A DNA stretch of 64,000 nucleotides from Paracoccus methylovorus (GTDB taxonomy: Bacteria; Pseudomonadota; Alphaproteobacteria; Rhodobacterales; Rhodobacteraceae), in NCBI RefSeq assembly GCF_016919705.1, contig NZ_CP070371.1, positions 1,331,501 to 1,395,500 on the forward strand, written 5' to 3'. The notes beneath the pieces are model-generated. The model was not told the DNA's origin. It saw only the letters and a list, made by a program, of their open reading frames with translations, and did no database searches. Below are positions 16,669 through 26,079 of the stretch, in pieces. Every line of letters starts with the position of its first letter. The stretch's first letter is position 1. Both the position numbers and the translations under genes were made by a program.

Positions 16669-17766
16669 TCAGGCGTTGAACAGGAAATGCAGCACGTCGC
16701 CGTCCTGCACCACATAGGACTTGCCCTCGACGCGGAACTTGCCGGCCTCGCGCGCGCCGGCCTCGCCCTTGTAGGTGACGTAATCGTCGTAAGACATGGT
16801 CTCGGCACGGATGAACCCACGCTCGAAATCGCCATGGATCACGCCTGCGGCCTGCGGAGCCATGGTGCCCTTGTGGATGGTCCAGGCACGCGCCTCTTTC
16901 GGGCCGACGGTGAAATAGGTCTCAAGGCCCAAAAGCTGGTAACCTTCGCGGATCAGCCGGTCCAGACCGGCTTCGTGCAGACCCATTTCTTCAAGGAACA
17001 TCACCGCTTCCTCGGCCGGAAGCTGGCTGATCTCTTCCTCGATCTTCGCCGAGATCACCACATGACCGGCGCCCTGCTCGGCCGCCATCTGCGCCACGCG
17101 CTCGGACTGGCTGTTGCCGGTTGCAGCCTTGTCCTCTTCGACGTTGCACACGAACAGCACGGGCTTGGCGGTCAGAAGCTGCAGCATGTCCCATGCTTTG
17201 CGCTCATCCTCGGCCACGGTGACGGTGCGGGCGGGCCTGCCGACCTCCAGCACGGCCTGCGCGGCCTTGAGCAGCCTTTCCTGCGCCACCGCCTCTTTGT
17301 CGCCACCTTTCAGCTTGCGCTGGATATTGGCCAACCGCCGCTCGATGGATTCCAGATCGGCGATCATCAGCTCAGTCTCGATGGTCTCGGCATCGGCGAT
17401 GGGATCGACGCGGCCCTCGACATGGGTCACGTCGCCGTCTTCAAAGCAGCGCAGCACATGGGCGATGGCATCGACTTCGCGGATATTGGCCAGGAACTGG
17501 TTGCCCAGCCCCTCGCCCTTGCTGGCGCCTTTGACCAGCCCGGCGATATCGACGAAGGTGATGCGGGTCGGAATGATCTGCTTGGACCCGGCGATCTCGG
17601 CCAGCTTGTCCAGCCGGGAATCGGGCACGGCGACCTCGCCCACGTTCGGCTCGATGGTGCAAAAGGGGAAATTCGCAGCCTGCGCGGCGGCGGTCTTTGT
17701 CAGCGCGTTGAACAGCGTCGACTTGCCCACGTTCGGCAAGCCGACGATCCCCATGCGAAAGCCCAT
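16669..17766 (-). CDS. ychF: Ribosome-binding ATPase YchF
   Basis: A 365-aa Obg-family P-loop protein. G1 is GLPNVGKS (residues 9-16) and the base-specificity motif is NVEE (208-211) instead of the GTPase NKxD, which fits the known ATP preference of YchF. A C-terminal TGS domain ends in the expected [10 protein letters not shown]. Length and layout match the family throughout. It stands alone, divergent from trpA. YchF binds ribosomes and affects stress responses; none of its residues look unusual. Confidence 0.97.
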   Translation of the reverse strand: MGFRMGIVGLPNVGKSTLFNALTKTAAAQAANFPFCTIEPNVGEVAVPDSRLDKLAEIAGSKQIIPTRITFVDIAGLVKGASKGEGLGNQFLANIREVDAIAHVLRCFEDGDVTHVEGRVDPIADAETIETELMIADLESIERRLANIQRKLKGGDKEAVAQERLLKAAQAVLEVGRPARTVTVAEDERKAWDMLQLLTAKPVLFVCNVEEDKAATGNSQSERVAQMAAEQGAGHVVISAKIEEEISQLPAEEAVMFLEEMGLHEAGLDRLIREGYQLLGLETYFTVGPKEARAWTIHKGTMAPQAAGVIHGDFERGFIRAETMSYDDYVTYKGEAGAREAGKFRVEGKSYVVQDGDVLHFLFNA

Positions 17767-17895
17767 GATGCACCCCTTTTGTCCGGATTTTCGCGCTTAT
17801 TATGGGGCCGTGACGCCCAAGTCCAGTGGCGGGCCGTTGATCTTGCCCCTCAAGCCGCGCTAGGGCTTGGCGGTCATGAAGGAGATCCGGGGCTC

Positions 17896-18693
17896 ATGAG
17901 CAGAATCGACGACACTTTCGCGCGGCTGGCCGAGACGGGCGGCAAGGCTTTCGTCACCTATATGATGGGCTGCGACCCGGACTTCGACCGCTCGCTGGAA
18001 ATCATGCGCGGCCTGCCCGGCGCCGGCGTGGACATCATCGAGCTGGGCATGCCCTTTACCGACCCGATGGCCGACGGCGCCACGATCCAGGCGGCCGGCC
18101 AGCGCGCGCTGGCGGCGGGCGGCAGCGTCAGCCGCGTGCTCGACATGGCGCGCGCCTTTCGCCAGGACGACGACCGCACCCCCATTGTGCTGATGGGCTA
18201 TTACAACACCATTTATGCCCGCCCGGGTGGTGTGGACCGCTTTATCACCGATGCGGTCGAGGCCGGTATAGACGGTCTGATCGTCGTGGACCTGCCCCCC
18301 GAAGAGGATGCCGAGCTGTGCATCCCCGCGCGCGAGGCCGGGCTGAACTTCATCCGCCTCGCCACGCCCACGACCGATGACCAGCGCCTGCCCGCAGTGG
18401 TGCAGAACACCAGCGGCTTCATCTATTACGTCTCGGTCACCGGCATCACCGGCGGTCCCGCCGCCAACGCGGCCGAAGTCGCGCCCGAGGTCGCCCGCAT
18501 CCGCGCCACCGCCAAGTTGCCGGTCGTCGTGGGCTTTGGCATCTCGACCCCGCAGGCGGCACAGGCCGTGGCGGGCGTGGCGGACGGCTGCGTCGTGGGC
18601 TCGGCCATCGTCAAGCAGATCGGCGAGGGACGACCCCTGCCCGAGATCATGGCTTTCGTCGCCGCACTGGCGCAGGGCGCGCACAGCGCCTGA
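17896..18693 (+). CDS. trpA: Tryptophan synthase alpha chain
   Basis: A 265-aa TIM-barrel enzyme that cleaves indole-3-glycerol phosphate to indole and glyceraldehyde 3-phosphate, passing indole to TrpB. The catalytic acids are Glu49 (in DIIELGMPF) and Asp60 (in PMADG), at the same numbers as in the E. coli protein. The phosphate-binding loop is near VVGFGISTP. The start at 17896 matches the family N-terminus ([10 protein letters not shown]). trpB is not beside it here. Confidence 0.97.
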   Translation: MSRIDDTFARLAETGGKAFVTYMMGCDPDFDRSLEIMRGLPGAGVDIIELGMPFTDPMADGATIQAAGQRALAAGGSVSRVLDMARAFRQDDDRTPIVLMGYYNTIYARPGGVDRFITDAVEAGIDGLIVVDLPPEEDAELCIPAREAGLNFIRLATPTTDDQRLPAVVQNTSGFIYYVSVTGITGGPAANAAEVAPEVARIRATAKLPVVVGFGISTPQAAQAVAGVADGCVVGSAIVKQIGEGRPLPEIMAFVAALAQGAHSA

Positions 18694-18805
18694 ACCATCC
18701 CCGCTTCGGTGCGTTCGATTGTGCAGAACGCCGCGTTCCAGCCTTGGCCGGTTGGGCAAACGCGGCGTCGCGCTATCTTGGACGTATCGCAAGACGGAGG
18801 ATTTC

Positions 18806-19423
18806 ATGCCCACCCTGTTCTACCACGCCGGCGCCTGCTCGCTCGCCCCGCATATTGCTCTGGAATGGATCGGCGCGCCCTATCAGGCGGTGTCGGTCGA
18901 ATTCGGATCGGCCGAATTGCGGGCGGTGAACCCGGCAAGTGCCGTGCCGGTGCTGCGCGAAGATGACGGCTGGACGCTGACACAGGCCGGCGCGATCCTG
19001 CATCATCTGGCCCGCAAGCACCCCGAAGCGGAACTGGGCGGTGGCGACGACCTGCGGTCACAGGCCGAGTTCGACCGCTGGTCAAGCTTTTTCACCGGCG
19101 ACATGCACCCTGCCTTTTTCCCGCTGTTCATGCCGCAGCGTTACACCACCAGCCGCGAACAGGCCGACCGCGACGCCGTGCAAGAGGCCGGACGCAAGCT
19201 GGTGCGCAAGCGGCTGGCGCTGCTGAACGATCATCTTGAAGGCCGGGACTGGATCCTGGACCGCCGCTCGGTGATCGACGCCTATGCCTTTCCGATGATC
19301 CGCTGGGCGGCAAAGCTGCTGCCCGAAGGCATCGCATCCTGGGCCAATGTGCAGGCCCTGCATGACCGCATCGCGGCCGATCCGGCCGTGCAGGCCGTCC
19401 TTGCCCGCGAAACGGGCGCATAA
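18806..19423 (+). CDS. Glutathione S-transferase
   Basis: A 205-aa GST with thioredoxin-like N-terminal and helical C-terminal domains. Cys11 in FYHAGACSLAPHI sits where Beta-class GSTs have their catalytic cysteine, and the later SAVPVLREDDGWTLTQAGAI is the glutathione-binding segment. It precedes the dioxygenase-esterase fusion by 13 bp and is probably co-transcribed with it, consistent with a shared job in removing electrophiles. A GGAGG site precedes the ATG. Confidence 0.92.
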   Translation: MPTLFYHAGACSLAPHIALEWIGAPYQAVSVEFGSAELRAVNPASAVPVLREDDGWTLTQAGAILHHLARKHPEAELGGGDDLRSQAEFDRWSSFFTGDMHPAFFPLFMPQRYTTSREQADRDAVQEAGRKLVRKRLALLNDHLEGRDWILDRRSVIDAYAFPMIRWAAKLLPEGIASWANVQALHDRIAADPAVQAVLARETGA

Positions 19424-19436
19424 AGGGGAAAAAACC

Positions 19437-20969
19437 ATGCCCACCGGCATCCATCACGTCACCGGCATCACCCGCCGGGTGCAGGCCAATGTCGATTTCT
19501 ATGCAGGCTTTCTGGGCCTGCGTCTGGTCAAGCGCACGGGCGGTTTCGAGGATGCCGAACAACTGCATCTGTTCTATGGCGACGCGCTGGGTTCGCCCGG
19601 TTCGCTCATCACCTTTCTGGTGTGGGAGGACGGCGCGCCCGGGCGTGTCGGTCACGGCCAGGTGGCCGAGATCGCGTTGGCCGTGCCACCCGCCAGCATC
19701 GGCGACTGGCTGACCCGCGCCATGACCGCCCGCGTGCCGGTCGAGGGGCCCTTGCGCGAATTGGGTGAAACGGTTTTGCGACTCAAGGACCCCGATGGCG
19801 TGATCGTCAAGCTGGTGGGGGTGGACCTGCCCGCGGATGCCCCGCTGCCCGACCCCATCGCGCCGACACGGCTGCGCAGCGTCGTCATCCTGACCGAGCA
19901 GCCCGATGCGACGCGCGACTTCCTGATCCGCTTCGGCTATCGGCCGGGCACGGTTTCGGGTGCGGTGCAACGGATGGTCTCGGACACGGATGCAATCGAC
20001 ATCCGCGACGCCACTGGCTTTTTTCCGGGCATTCCCGGCACCGGAACCCTGGATCACGTCGCCTTTCGCGCGGCCGATGCCGAAACGGTGCGCCGGATGC
20101 GGCTGGAGCTTAAGGATACCGATGCGACCAGCGTGCATGACCGCAAGTATTTCCTGTCGCTCTATGTGCGCGAGCCGGCGGGAACGCTGCTGGAATACGC
20201 CACCGACGCCCCCGGCTTTACCGTGGACGAGACGGTCGAGGATTTGGGCCGGACGCTGTTCGTCCCGCCCCATGACATTGCACGCGCCGAGGATCTGCGC
20301 GTGATCTTGCCGCAATTCGCTCTGCCGGGCGAGGAAAGGAACCCGATGCGAAACCTGCATTTCATCCACCGCTTCCACCGGCCGGAAAACCCGGACGGCA
20401 GCACGATCGTCCTGCTGCACGGGACGGGCGGCAACGAGTCCGATTTGATGCCGCTTGCACATCGCATCGCGCCGAACGCCACGCTGCTGGGTGTGCGCGG
20501 TCGCTCGACCGAGGAAGGCATCAACCGCTGGTTCCGCCGCTATGACGCCGTGACCTACGATCAGGCCGACATCCGCGCCGAGGCCGAAGCATTTGCCGGC
20601 TTCATCGACGAGGCCGCGCGGGCCTATGGGCTGAACCCCAAGGCGCTGACCTATCTGGGCTATTCGAACGGCGCCAACCTGCTAGGCGCGGTCTTGCAGC
20701 TATATCCGGGCCTCATCGGCCGGGCGGTGCTGCTGCGCGCCGTGCAGGTGCTGGAAGAACCGCCGGAGCAACAGCCACAGGCGCTGGCCGACAGCAGGGT
20801 GCTGATGCTGACCGGGAACCGCGACCTCTTCGCCCGCATGGCCCCCGAGCTGGAACACGCCTTGCGCGAGGGCGGCGCGGCGCTGGATGCCCGGACGATC
20901 AGTGCCGGCCACGAGATTCAGCCCGAGGATCTGACGCTGGCCTCGCAATGGCTGGCAGGCCGGGACTGA
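19437..20969 (+). CDS. MhqO-MhqD fusion: ring-cleaving dioxygenase plus hydrolase
   Basis: A 510-aa protein joining two enzymes that are usually separate. Residues 1-~300 are a two-module vicinal-oxygen-chelate dioxygenase like MhqO, with candidate metal ligands H6/H7 (GIHHVTGI), H207 (TLDHVAFR) and E253 (LLEYATD). Residues ~304-510 are an alpha/beta hydrolase like MhqD: oxyanion loop HGTGGNESDL, nucleophile Ser410 in GYSNG, Asp463 and His492. In Bacillus subtilis MhqO and MhqD are neighbouring genes induced by methylhydroquinone. At the seam an in-frame ATG (20346) follows a purine-rich AGGAAAGGA, so a free hydrolase might also be made. An FMN reductase gene follows. Confidence 0.85.
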   Translation: MPTGIHHVTGITRRVQANVDFYAGFLGLRLVKRTGGFEDAEQLHLFYGDALGSPGSLITFLVWEDGAPGRVGHGQVAEIALAVPPASIGDWLTRAMTARVPVEGPLRELGETVLRLKDPDGVIVKLVGVDLPADAPLPDPIAPTRLRSVVILTEQPDATRDFLIRFGYRPGTVSGAVQRMVSDTDAIDIRDATGFFPGIPGTGTLDHVAFRAADAETVRRMRLELKDTDATSVHDRKYFLSLYVREPAGTLLEYATDAPGFTVDETVEDLGRTLFVPPHDIARAEDLRVILPQFALPGEERNPMRNLHFIHRFHRPENPDGSTIVLLHGTGGNESDLMPLAHRIAPNATLLGVRGRSTEEGINRWFRRYDAVTYDQADIRAEAEAFAGFIDEAARAYGLNPKALTYLGYSNGANLLGAVLQLYPGLIGRAVLLRAVQVLEEPPEQQPQALADSRVLMLTGNRDLFARMAPELEHALREGGAALDARTISAGHEIQPEDLTLASQWLAGRD

Positions 20970-20991
20970 CGCCAATCCAACCCAAACCTTA

Positions 20992-21021
20992 CAGGCGGAC
21001 CGCAAGGCCCGCCTGTTTTTT
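20992..21021 (+). terminator. Rho-independent terminator after the fusion gene
   Basis: A CAGGCGG/CCGCCTG hairpin with a 10-base loop is followed by a run of six T. It starts 23 bases after the stop codon of the dioxygenase-hydrolase gene and ends the GST-fusion transcript. Confidence 0.8.
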
Positions 21022-21173
21022 CACGGTTTCAACCCCGACCTGTTTCCTGTTTCCGAACACCGCTTCCGATTTCGGTTGGCTTGTCCGAAAGCCCGGCAAG
21101 GCCCAGTTTAAGGCCATGTAATTCAATCAAAGGGCCACAACCGGCCCGCAAGACCATCACAAGGACCAGATCC

Positions 21174-21767
21174 ATGACCAAGAAGCCCAATATCGCCATC
21201 ATCATCGGCTCGACCCGCGCCGCCCGCTTTGCCGACAAGCCCGCCACATGGCTGCTGGAAAATGCGCAAAAGCGCGACGACATGAGCTTTGAGCTGGTCG
21301 ATCTGCGGGACTATGACCTGCCGCTGTTCGACGAGGTCGCCTCGAACCTTTGGGTGCCGTCGCAGGACCCCCGCGCGGTGAAATGGCAGCAGAAGCTGGC
21401 CGAATTCGACGGCTATATCTTCGTGACCTCGGAATACAACCACTCGGTCAGCGGCTCGCTGAAAAATGCGCTGGATCAGGCATATAAGGAATGGAACCAC
21501 AAGCCGGCGGCGGCCATGGGCTATGGCGGCGTCGGGGCCGCCCGCGCCATCGAGCATCTGCGCGGCATCGCCGTCGAATTACAGATGGTGCCCCTGCGCA
21601 ATGCCGTGCATCTGGGCGCGGGCGAATTCATGAAGGTCTCGCCGCTGGGTGCCAATGGCCCGATGTCCGAAGTGGACGCGGTGCTGCAACCCGCACTGGG
21701 GTCCATGCTGGACGAACTGCTTTGGTGGGCCGAGGCGACCATGGCGCAGCGCGCAAAAACCGCCTGA
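21174..21767 (+). CDS. NADPH-dependent FMN reductase
   Basis: A 197-aa flavodoxin-like reductase of the NADPH-dependent FMN/azoreductase family. FMN phosphate is bound by GSTR (residues 12-15), and SEYNHSVSGSLKNALD is the second family signature. These enzymes carry out two-electron reduction of quinones, azo dyes or chromate. The place beside a quinone-type dioxygenase/esterase fusion mirrors the mhqNOD idea (reductase, dioxygenase, hydrolase). It has its own transcript, since a terminator precedes it. The ATG at 21174 directly begins the fold. Confidence 0.9.
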   Translation: MTKKPNIAIIIGSTRAARFADKPATWLLENAQKRDDMSFELVDLRDYDLPLFDEVASNLWVPSQDPRAVKWQQKLAEFDGYIFVTSEYNHSVSGSLKNALDQAYKEWNHKPAAAMGYGGVGAARAIEHLRGIAVELQMVPLRNAVHLGAGEFMKVSPLGANGPMSEVDAVLQPALGSMLDELLWWAEATMAQRAKTA

Positions 21768-21791
21768 GCCTTTACGATCAGGAATCCCCCG

Positions 21792-21818
21792 GGGCGGTCA
21801 CTTCGACCGCCCTTTTTT
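21792..21818 (+). terminator. Terminator of the FMN reductase gene
   Basis: An 8-bp perfect stem GGGCGGTC/GACCGCCC with a 5-base loop is followed by six T. It lies 25 bases after the reductase stop. It overlaps the 3' end and stop codon of the convergent DUF1801 gene. Confidence 0.85.
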
Positions 21819-22199
21819 CTTGGCCGCGTTCAGTGCCGCAGCGGCGCGGATCAGGGCTTTGAGCGCCTCGGTGTCGATCCGATCCCCTTCGCGCAGGTCG
21901 ATGGCACGGCGCGTGTTGCCTTCCAGGCTGGCGTTGAACAGGCCCGCAGGATCCGGGAGCGCGGCACCCTTGGCAAAGGTCATCTTGACCACCTGCTCAT
22001 AGGTCTCGCCGGTGCAGATGATGCCGTCATGCGACCAGACCGGCACGCCGCGCCATTTCCATTCCTCGACCACCTCGGGGTCGGCCTCGTGGATCAGGGC
22101 GCGCAGTCGCGCCAGCATCTCGCCGCGCCAATCGCGAAGTTCACCGATCCGCGCGTCAATGAGTTCCGAGGCGGATTTTTCCGTTTCCGGCTGGTTCAT
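21798..22199 (-). CDS. DUF1801 protein
   Basis: A 133-aa protein of the DUF1801 (YdhG-like) family, seen in VVEEWKWRGVPVWSHDGIIC and the following TYEQVVKMTFAKGAAL. The fold is small and alpha/beta; function is unsettled. The ATG at 22199 (MNQPETEKS) suits the family; the longer frame adds a Pro/Arg-rich tail. The last codons form half of the terminator hairpin of the convergent FMN reductase gene. It lies downstream of the MhqO-like gene but is separated by a terminator. Confidence 0.8.
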   Translation of the reverse strand: MNQPETEKSASELIDARIGELRDWRGEMLARLRALIHEADPEVVEEWKWRGVPVWSHDGIICTGETYEQVVKMTFAKGAALPDPAGLFNASLEGNTRRAIDLREGDRIDTEALKALIRAAAALNAAKKKGRSK

Positions 22200-22276
22200 G
22201 CCATGCACTCCCTTCCGTCCTGTCGCGGCCGGCAGGATGGGGCGAAAACGCCAATCCCGCAACGGTTCCATGCATG

Positions 22277-22308
22277 AAAAAAGGCCGCCGGATCGCTCCG
22301 ACAGCCTT
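22277..22308 (-). terminator. Terminator of the MhqO-like gene
   Basis: On the minus strand a 10-bp stem GGCTGTCGGA/TCCGGCGGCC with a GCGA tetraloop (two G-T pairs) is followed by six T. It lies 20 bases after the dioxygenase stop codon. Confidence 0.85.
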
Positions 22309-22327
22309 GCGGTTGATTTGGGTGGGC

Positions 22328-23272
22328 TTAGTCCAGCGGCTTCAGTCCCGCCTCGATCTGTTCCCGGCGGCCCTCCAGGAAAGGCGGCAGCGACAGGCGT
22401 TCGCCCAGGCTTTCCAGCGGCTCATCCACGGCAAAACCGGGCTCGTCGCTGGCGATCTCGAACAGGTTGCCGCCCGGTTCCCGGAAATAGAGCGAGCGGA
22501 AATAGTAGCGCTCGACCTCGCCCGAACTGGGAACGCGCATCTCATTGAGCCGCCTGGCCCATTCGTGGATGGCGGGCTTGTCCGGCACACGGAAGGCGAC
22601 ATGATGCACCCCACCCGCACCCTGACGCGCCACCGGCAGGTCGGGCTGAACCGCCACATGCAGCTCGGCCGAGGGGCCGCCTTTGCCCATTTCAAAGACA
22701 TGGACAGTGCCATGCCCGTCCGGGCTGGCGTATTCCCGGACCTTGCGCATGGCCATCACATGGGTCAGCACAACTTCGGTCGCGGCCAGTTCCGGCACCG
22801 AAATGGTGATCGGACCCAAGCCGTGGATCTGGTGTTGCGCCGGCACCGGGCTTTTGGCCCAGGCATTCGCGGCAATGCCGGGCGCGTCCTGGGTCAGACG
22901 GAAACGCTGGCCCTCGGGGTCCTCGAACTCCAGACTGGCGCGGCCGTCGATCTCGGCGATCTGCCCGGGTGTCAGGCCCCGCTCTGAAAGCCGCGCCGCC
23001 CAATAGTCAAGGCTGTCGCCCGCGACCCGCAAGCCGGTGCGGCTGATCGAATGCGTCCCGCGCCGCTCACGCGCGGCGGGCCAGTCGAAAAAGGTCAGAT
23101 CGGTGCCGGGCTGGGCCAGCCCATCGGCGTAGAACAGGTGATATGCGGTGGTATCGTCCTGATTGACGGTCTTTTTGACCAGCCGCATCCCCAGCGTATC
23201 GGTATAGAATTCCTTGTTGCCGCGGGCGTTGGCGGTGATTGCCGTCAGGTGGTGAATTCCGGTCAGCTCCAT
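22328..23272 (-). CDS. MhqO-like ring-cleaving dioxygenase
   Basis: A 314-aa two-module vicinal-oxygen-chelate enzyme of the MhqO type. Metal-site motifs are GIHHLTAI near the start, GGVHHVAF in the second module and [12 protein letters not shown] near the end. Such enzymes open hydroquinone-like rings with Fe(II) and oxygen. It is the stand-alone relative of the N-terminal half of the fusion protein 2 kb away. It is divergent from a LysR gene across 120 bp that contain a palindrome, so LysR control is likely. It has its own terminator. Confidence 0.88.
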   Translation of the reverse strand: MELTGIHHLTAITANARGNKEFYTDTLGMRLVKKTVNQDDTTAYHLFYADGLAQPGTDLTFFDWPAARERRGTHSISRTGLRVAGDSLDYWAARLSERGLTPGQIAEIDGRASLEFEDPEGQRFRLTQDAPGIAANAWAKSPVPAQHQIHGLGPITISVPELAATEVVLTHVMAMRKVREYASPDGHGTVHVFEMGKGGPSAELHVAVQPDLPVARQGAGGVHHVAFRVPDKPAIHEWARRLNEMRVPSSGEVERYYFRSLYFREPGGNLFEIASDEPGFAVDEPLESLGERLSLPPFLEGRREQIEAGLKPLD

Positions 23273-23339
23273 TTCGGGCCTCCTTTTCTGTTGCCACCAA
23301 TATCGGGCATCGCCGGCGTTTCCGCTATGGCAGTGGGTG

Positions 23340-23354
23340 CGAACCTTGTGTTCG
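23340..23354. promoter_or_regulatory. Palindrome between MhqO-like and LysR genes
   Basis: A perfect CGAAC-N5-GTTCG repeat lies midway in the 120-bp gap, 39 bp before the LysR start. It is a candidate binding site for the divergent LysR protein. Confidence 0.35.
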
Positions 23355-23392
23355 GCCATTGCGAACGGCGCACGACCGGGTAAGCTGCCACC

Positions 23393-24358
23393 ATGCGTTA
23401 TGACCTGAACGATCTGGAAACCTTTCTGACGGTGATGGAGCTGGGCACCGTCACCGCCGCCGCCGCACGGCTGAACCTGTCGAAATCCGTGGTCAGCAAG
23501 CGGATCAGCGATCTGGAAGCAACGCTGGGCGCCGCCCTGTTTCGCCGCAACGCCGGCCGCATCACCCCGACCGAGGCGGCGCTGCGGCTGGCCGAACGGC
23601 TGCGTCCGGCACTGGCCGAGCTGGTGGCGGCGGCGGAAAGCACCGCCTGGGACATGGACGGGCTGGCGCCGTTGCGCGGCAGCCTGTCCATCGCCGCCCC
23701 CATGAGCTTTGGCGTGCTGCATCTGGGGCCGATCATCGCCCGCTTTGCCGCGCAGAACCCCGAGCTTGAGATCAGCGTCGATTACGACGACCGCGCCCGC
23801 GATCTGGCGCGCGAGGGCTTCGACATCGGTATCCGTATCGGCAAGATGCGCGACAAGGCGCTGATGCAGCGCAAGCTGTGCGAGGATGAAAGCATCGCCT
23901 GCGCCAGCCCCGCCTATCTGGACCGCAAGGGCCGCCCGCAGGCGCTTTCCGATCTGCGCGAACACGAGGTGATCGGCTACAGCCACCTGCCGCACAGCCA
24001 GCTATGGCAGTTTCAGGACCGCGACCGCTTTGTCTCGCCACTCGTGCAGGGGCGGCTGTCGATGAACAATGGCGAGGCGATCCGCGACATGGCCATCGAA
24101 GGGCTGGGCTTGGCCATCCTGCCGGGTTTCATCGCCGCCCCGGCGCTGGCCGACGGGCGGTTGGAGCGGGTGCTGACCCAGTTCAACACCCGACCGCTGC
24201 CCATCGTGGCGGTCTGGCCACCCGTCTCTCCCATGCCGGCCAAGCTGCGGCGCTTTATCGACCATCTCGCCGCAGAACTGCAGCGGCCATCCTGGCAGGC
24301 GGGCTGGCGGACGGACCCTCGCGACCCCATATCCCTTGCCTCCCCCGCAACACCATAG
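23393..24358 (+). CDS. LysR-family transcriptional regulator
   Basis: A 321-aa LysR protein. The N-terminal HTH ([20 protein letters not shown], residues ~18-37) is followed by a periplasmic-binding-like effector domain, DIGIRIGKM and later [10 protein letters not shown]. It is divergent from the MhqO-like dioxygenase and only 7 bp before the luciferase-like monooxygenase gene, so it is probably transcribed with it. A quinone or aromatic electrophile is a reasonable effector guess. Confidence 0.92.
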   Translation: MRYDLNDLETFLTVMELGTVTAAAARLNLSKSVVSKRISDLEATLGAALFRRNAGRITPTEAALRLAERLRPALAELVAAAESTAWDMDGLAPLRGSLSIAAPMSFGVLHLGPIIARFAAQNPELEISVDYDDRARDLAREGFDIGIRIGKMRDKALMQRKLCEDESIACASPAYLDRKGRPQALSDLREHEVIGYSHLPHSQLWQFQDRDRFVSPLVQGRLSMNNGEAIRDMAIEGLGLAILPGFIAAPALADGRLERVLTQFNTRPLPIVAVWPPVSPMPAKLRRFIDHLAAELQRPSWQAGWRTDPRDPISLASPATP

Positions 24359-24365
24359 GTCGGCC

Positions 24366-25385
24366 GTGAAGAAAATTGGTTTCCTGTCCTTTGGTCATTG
24401 GTCGGACGACCATGGCTCGCAAACCCGCAGCGCACAGGACACGCTGCTGCAATCCATCGAACTTGCCGTCGCGGCCGAGGAACTGGGCGCGGACGGCGCC
24501 TATTTCCGGGTGCATCACTTTGCCCGCCAGCTTGGCTCGCCCTTTCCGTTGCTGGCGGCGGTCGGCGCACGCACGAAAAGCATCGAGATCGGCACCGCGG
24601 TCATCGACATGCGCTATGAAAACCCCCTGTACATGGCCGAGGACGCCGGGGCCGCCGACCTGATCTCGCAAGGGCGGCTGCAACTGGGCATCTCGCGCGG
24701 CTCGCCCGAGCAGGTGATCGAGGGCTGGCGCTATTTCGGCTATGGCCCGGCCGAGGGCGAAAGCGACGCCGACATGGCCCGCCGGCATGCCGAGGTGTTT
24801 TTGAACGTGATCGAAGGCCAGGGCTTTGCGCAGCCGAACCCCCAGCCGATGTTTCCCAACCCGCCCGGCCTTTTGCGGATCGAGCCGCATTCGCCGGGTC
24901 TGCGCGACCGGATCTGGTGGGGCGCGGCCTCGAACGCCACTGCCCGCTGGGCTGCGCAGTTGGGCATGCACCTGCAAAGCTCGACCCTGAAAACGGATGA
25001 GAACGGCAAGCCCTTTCATATCCAGCAGGCCGAGCAGATCCGCACCTATCGCGAAGCATGGACGGCGGCGGGGCACCAGCACAGCCCACGCGTTTCGGTC
25101 AGCCGCTCGATCTTTCCGCTGATGGACGACCGCGATCGCAGGTATTTCGGCCGTGGCGGCAAGGAAAACGACCAGATCGGCTTTATCGAAGAGACCCGCT
25201 CGATCTTTGGCCGGGGCTATACCGCCGAACCGGACCGGCTGATCGAGGAACTGCGCGAGGACGAAGCCATCGCCGAGGCCGACACGCTGCTTTTGACCGT
25301 GCCGAACCAGTTGGGCGTGGATTACAATGCGCATGTGATCGAGGCGGTGCTGAAACACATCGCCCCGGCGCTTGGCTGGCGCTAG
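24366..25385 (+). CDS. LLM-class flavin-dependent monooxygenase
   Basis: A 339-aa luciferase-like TIM-barrel flavoenzyme. Family landmarks are ELGADGAYFRVHHFARQLGS near residue 40, SIEIGTAVIDMRYENPLYMA, and QGRLQLGISRGSPEQVIEGW. The start is GTG seven bases after the LysR stop. Enzymes of this group use FMNH2 from a separate reductase to oxidise aldehydes, sulfonates or nitriloacetate-like compounds. The substrate is unknown; the FMN reductase 3 kb upstream could supply reduced flavin. It converges with and overlaps the HutD gene by four bases. Confidence 0.88.
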   Translation: MKKIGFLSFGHWSDDHGSQTRSAQDTLLQSIELAVAAEELGADGAYFRVHHFARQLGSPFPLLAAVGARTKSIEIGTAVIDMRYENPLYMAEDAGAADLISQGRLQLGISRGSPEQVIEGWRYFGYGPAEGESDADMARRHAEVFLNVIEGQGFAQPNPQPMFPNPPGLLRIEPHSPGLRDRIWWGAASNATARWAAQLGMHLQSSTLKTDENGKPFHIQQAEQIRTYREAWTAAGHQHSPRVSVSRSIFPLMDDRDRRYFGRGGKENDQIGFIEETRSIFGRGYTAEPDRLIEELREDEAIAEADTLLLTVPNQLGVDYNAHVIEAVLKHIAPALGWR

Positions 25386-25945
25386 GCGCGGCTGATTTCG
25401 ATCAGCCAGACATCCGGGGCGGGGCCGACGGGCAGCGCCGCTTCGGGCCCTTCGCACAGCAGCGCGTCCAGCGGCTCCAACGTCACGGTTTCGCCGGAGA
25501 ATTCCAATGTGACTGGTGCGGCGGCCAGCAACAGCCGCCAGTCTGGCCTGCCCGTGGCGACCCCGGACAACCTTGTCAGCCGGTGGGTAAAAGCACCGCG
25601 CCGGGTCATCACGTTCAGGTCGCTGATAGGACCCGCCAAAAGCCGCGCCGCGCATGGCGCATCGGCGGGAAAGGCCAGCGGAGCGGACTCCACGGTCAAG
25701 CGCTGGACGGCGCGTCCCTGCACCTGCAACTCGATCCCCTCGCCCGTCAACACTGCCAGCGTGCGGTCGATCTGCGGAAAGATCGAAAAATCGCCATCCT
25801 CGTTGACCCCCGCCATGCTGACGCGCCAGCCGAAATCAGCAAGCCCTGCACCCTCGGGGTGGACGGCGACCTCGACTGTCTCGCCCCTGCCATTCTTCCA
25901 CGGCATGCGGCGATGCTCGGCGGCTTTCAGGATTCGATGGCTCAT
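25382..25945 (-). CDS. HutD/Ves-family protein
   Basis: A 187-aa cupin-like protein of the HutD family. The signature is near the N-terminus (HRRMPWKNGRGETVEV), followed by FGWRVSMAGVNEDGDFSIFP. HutD is encoded in many histidine-utilisation operons, where it may limit flux, but no hut gene is near. The ATG at 25945 (MSHRILKA) is the first before the family motif. Convergent with the monooxygenase gene. Confidence 0.85.
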   Translation of the reverse strand: MSHRILKAAEHRRMPWKNGRGETVEVAVHPEGAGLADFGWRVSMAGVNEDGDFSIFPQIDRTLAVLTGEGIELQVQGRAVQRLTVESAPLAFPADAPCAARLLAGPISDLNVMTRRGAFTHRLTRLSGVATGRPDWRLLLAAAPVTLEFSGETVTLEPLDALLCEGPEAALPVGPAPDVWLIEISRA

Positions 25946-26079
25946 GCGGTTCCCCCTTCGGCTCGGGATATGAGCCGGAACCACCCGCCGGTTGCAAGAG
26001 CTTTCATCGCCTGTCGCCCGCCTTGATGCCAGAGCCTGCGGCTGCGTTCCGGCCCGCAACTTGACGCATAGGCGCACAT

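Noticed and set aside
22328..23995. 555-codon extension of the MhqO-like gene
   Set aside because: The part above 23272 is antisense to the LysR gene and lacks any family match; the dioxygenase starts at 23272.
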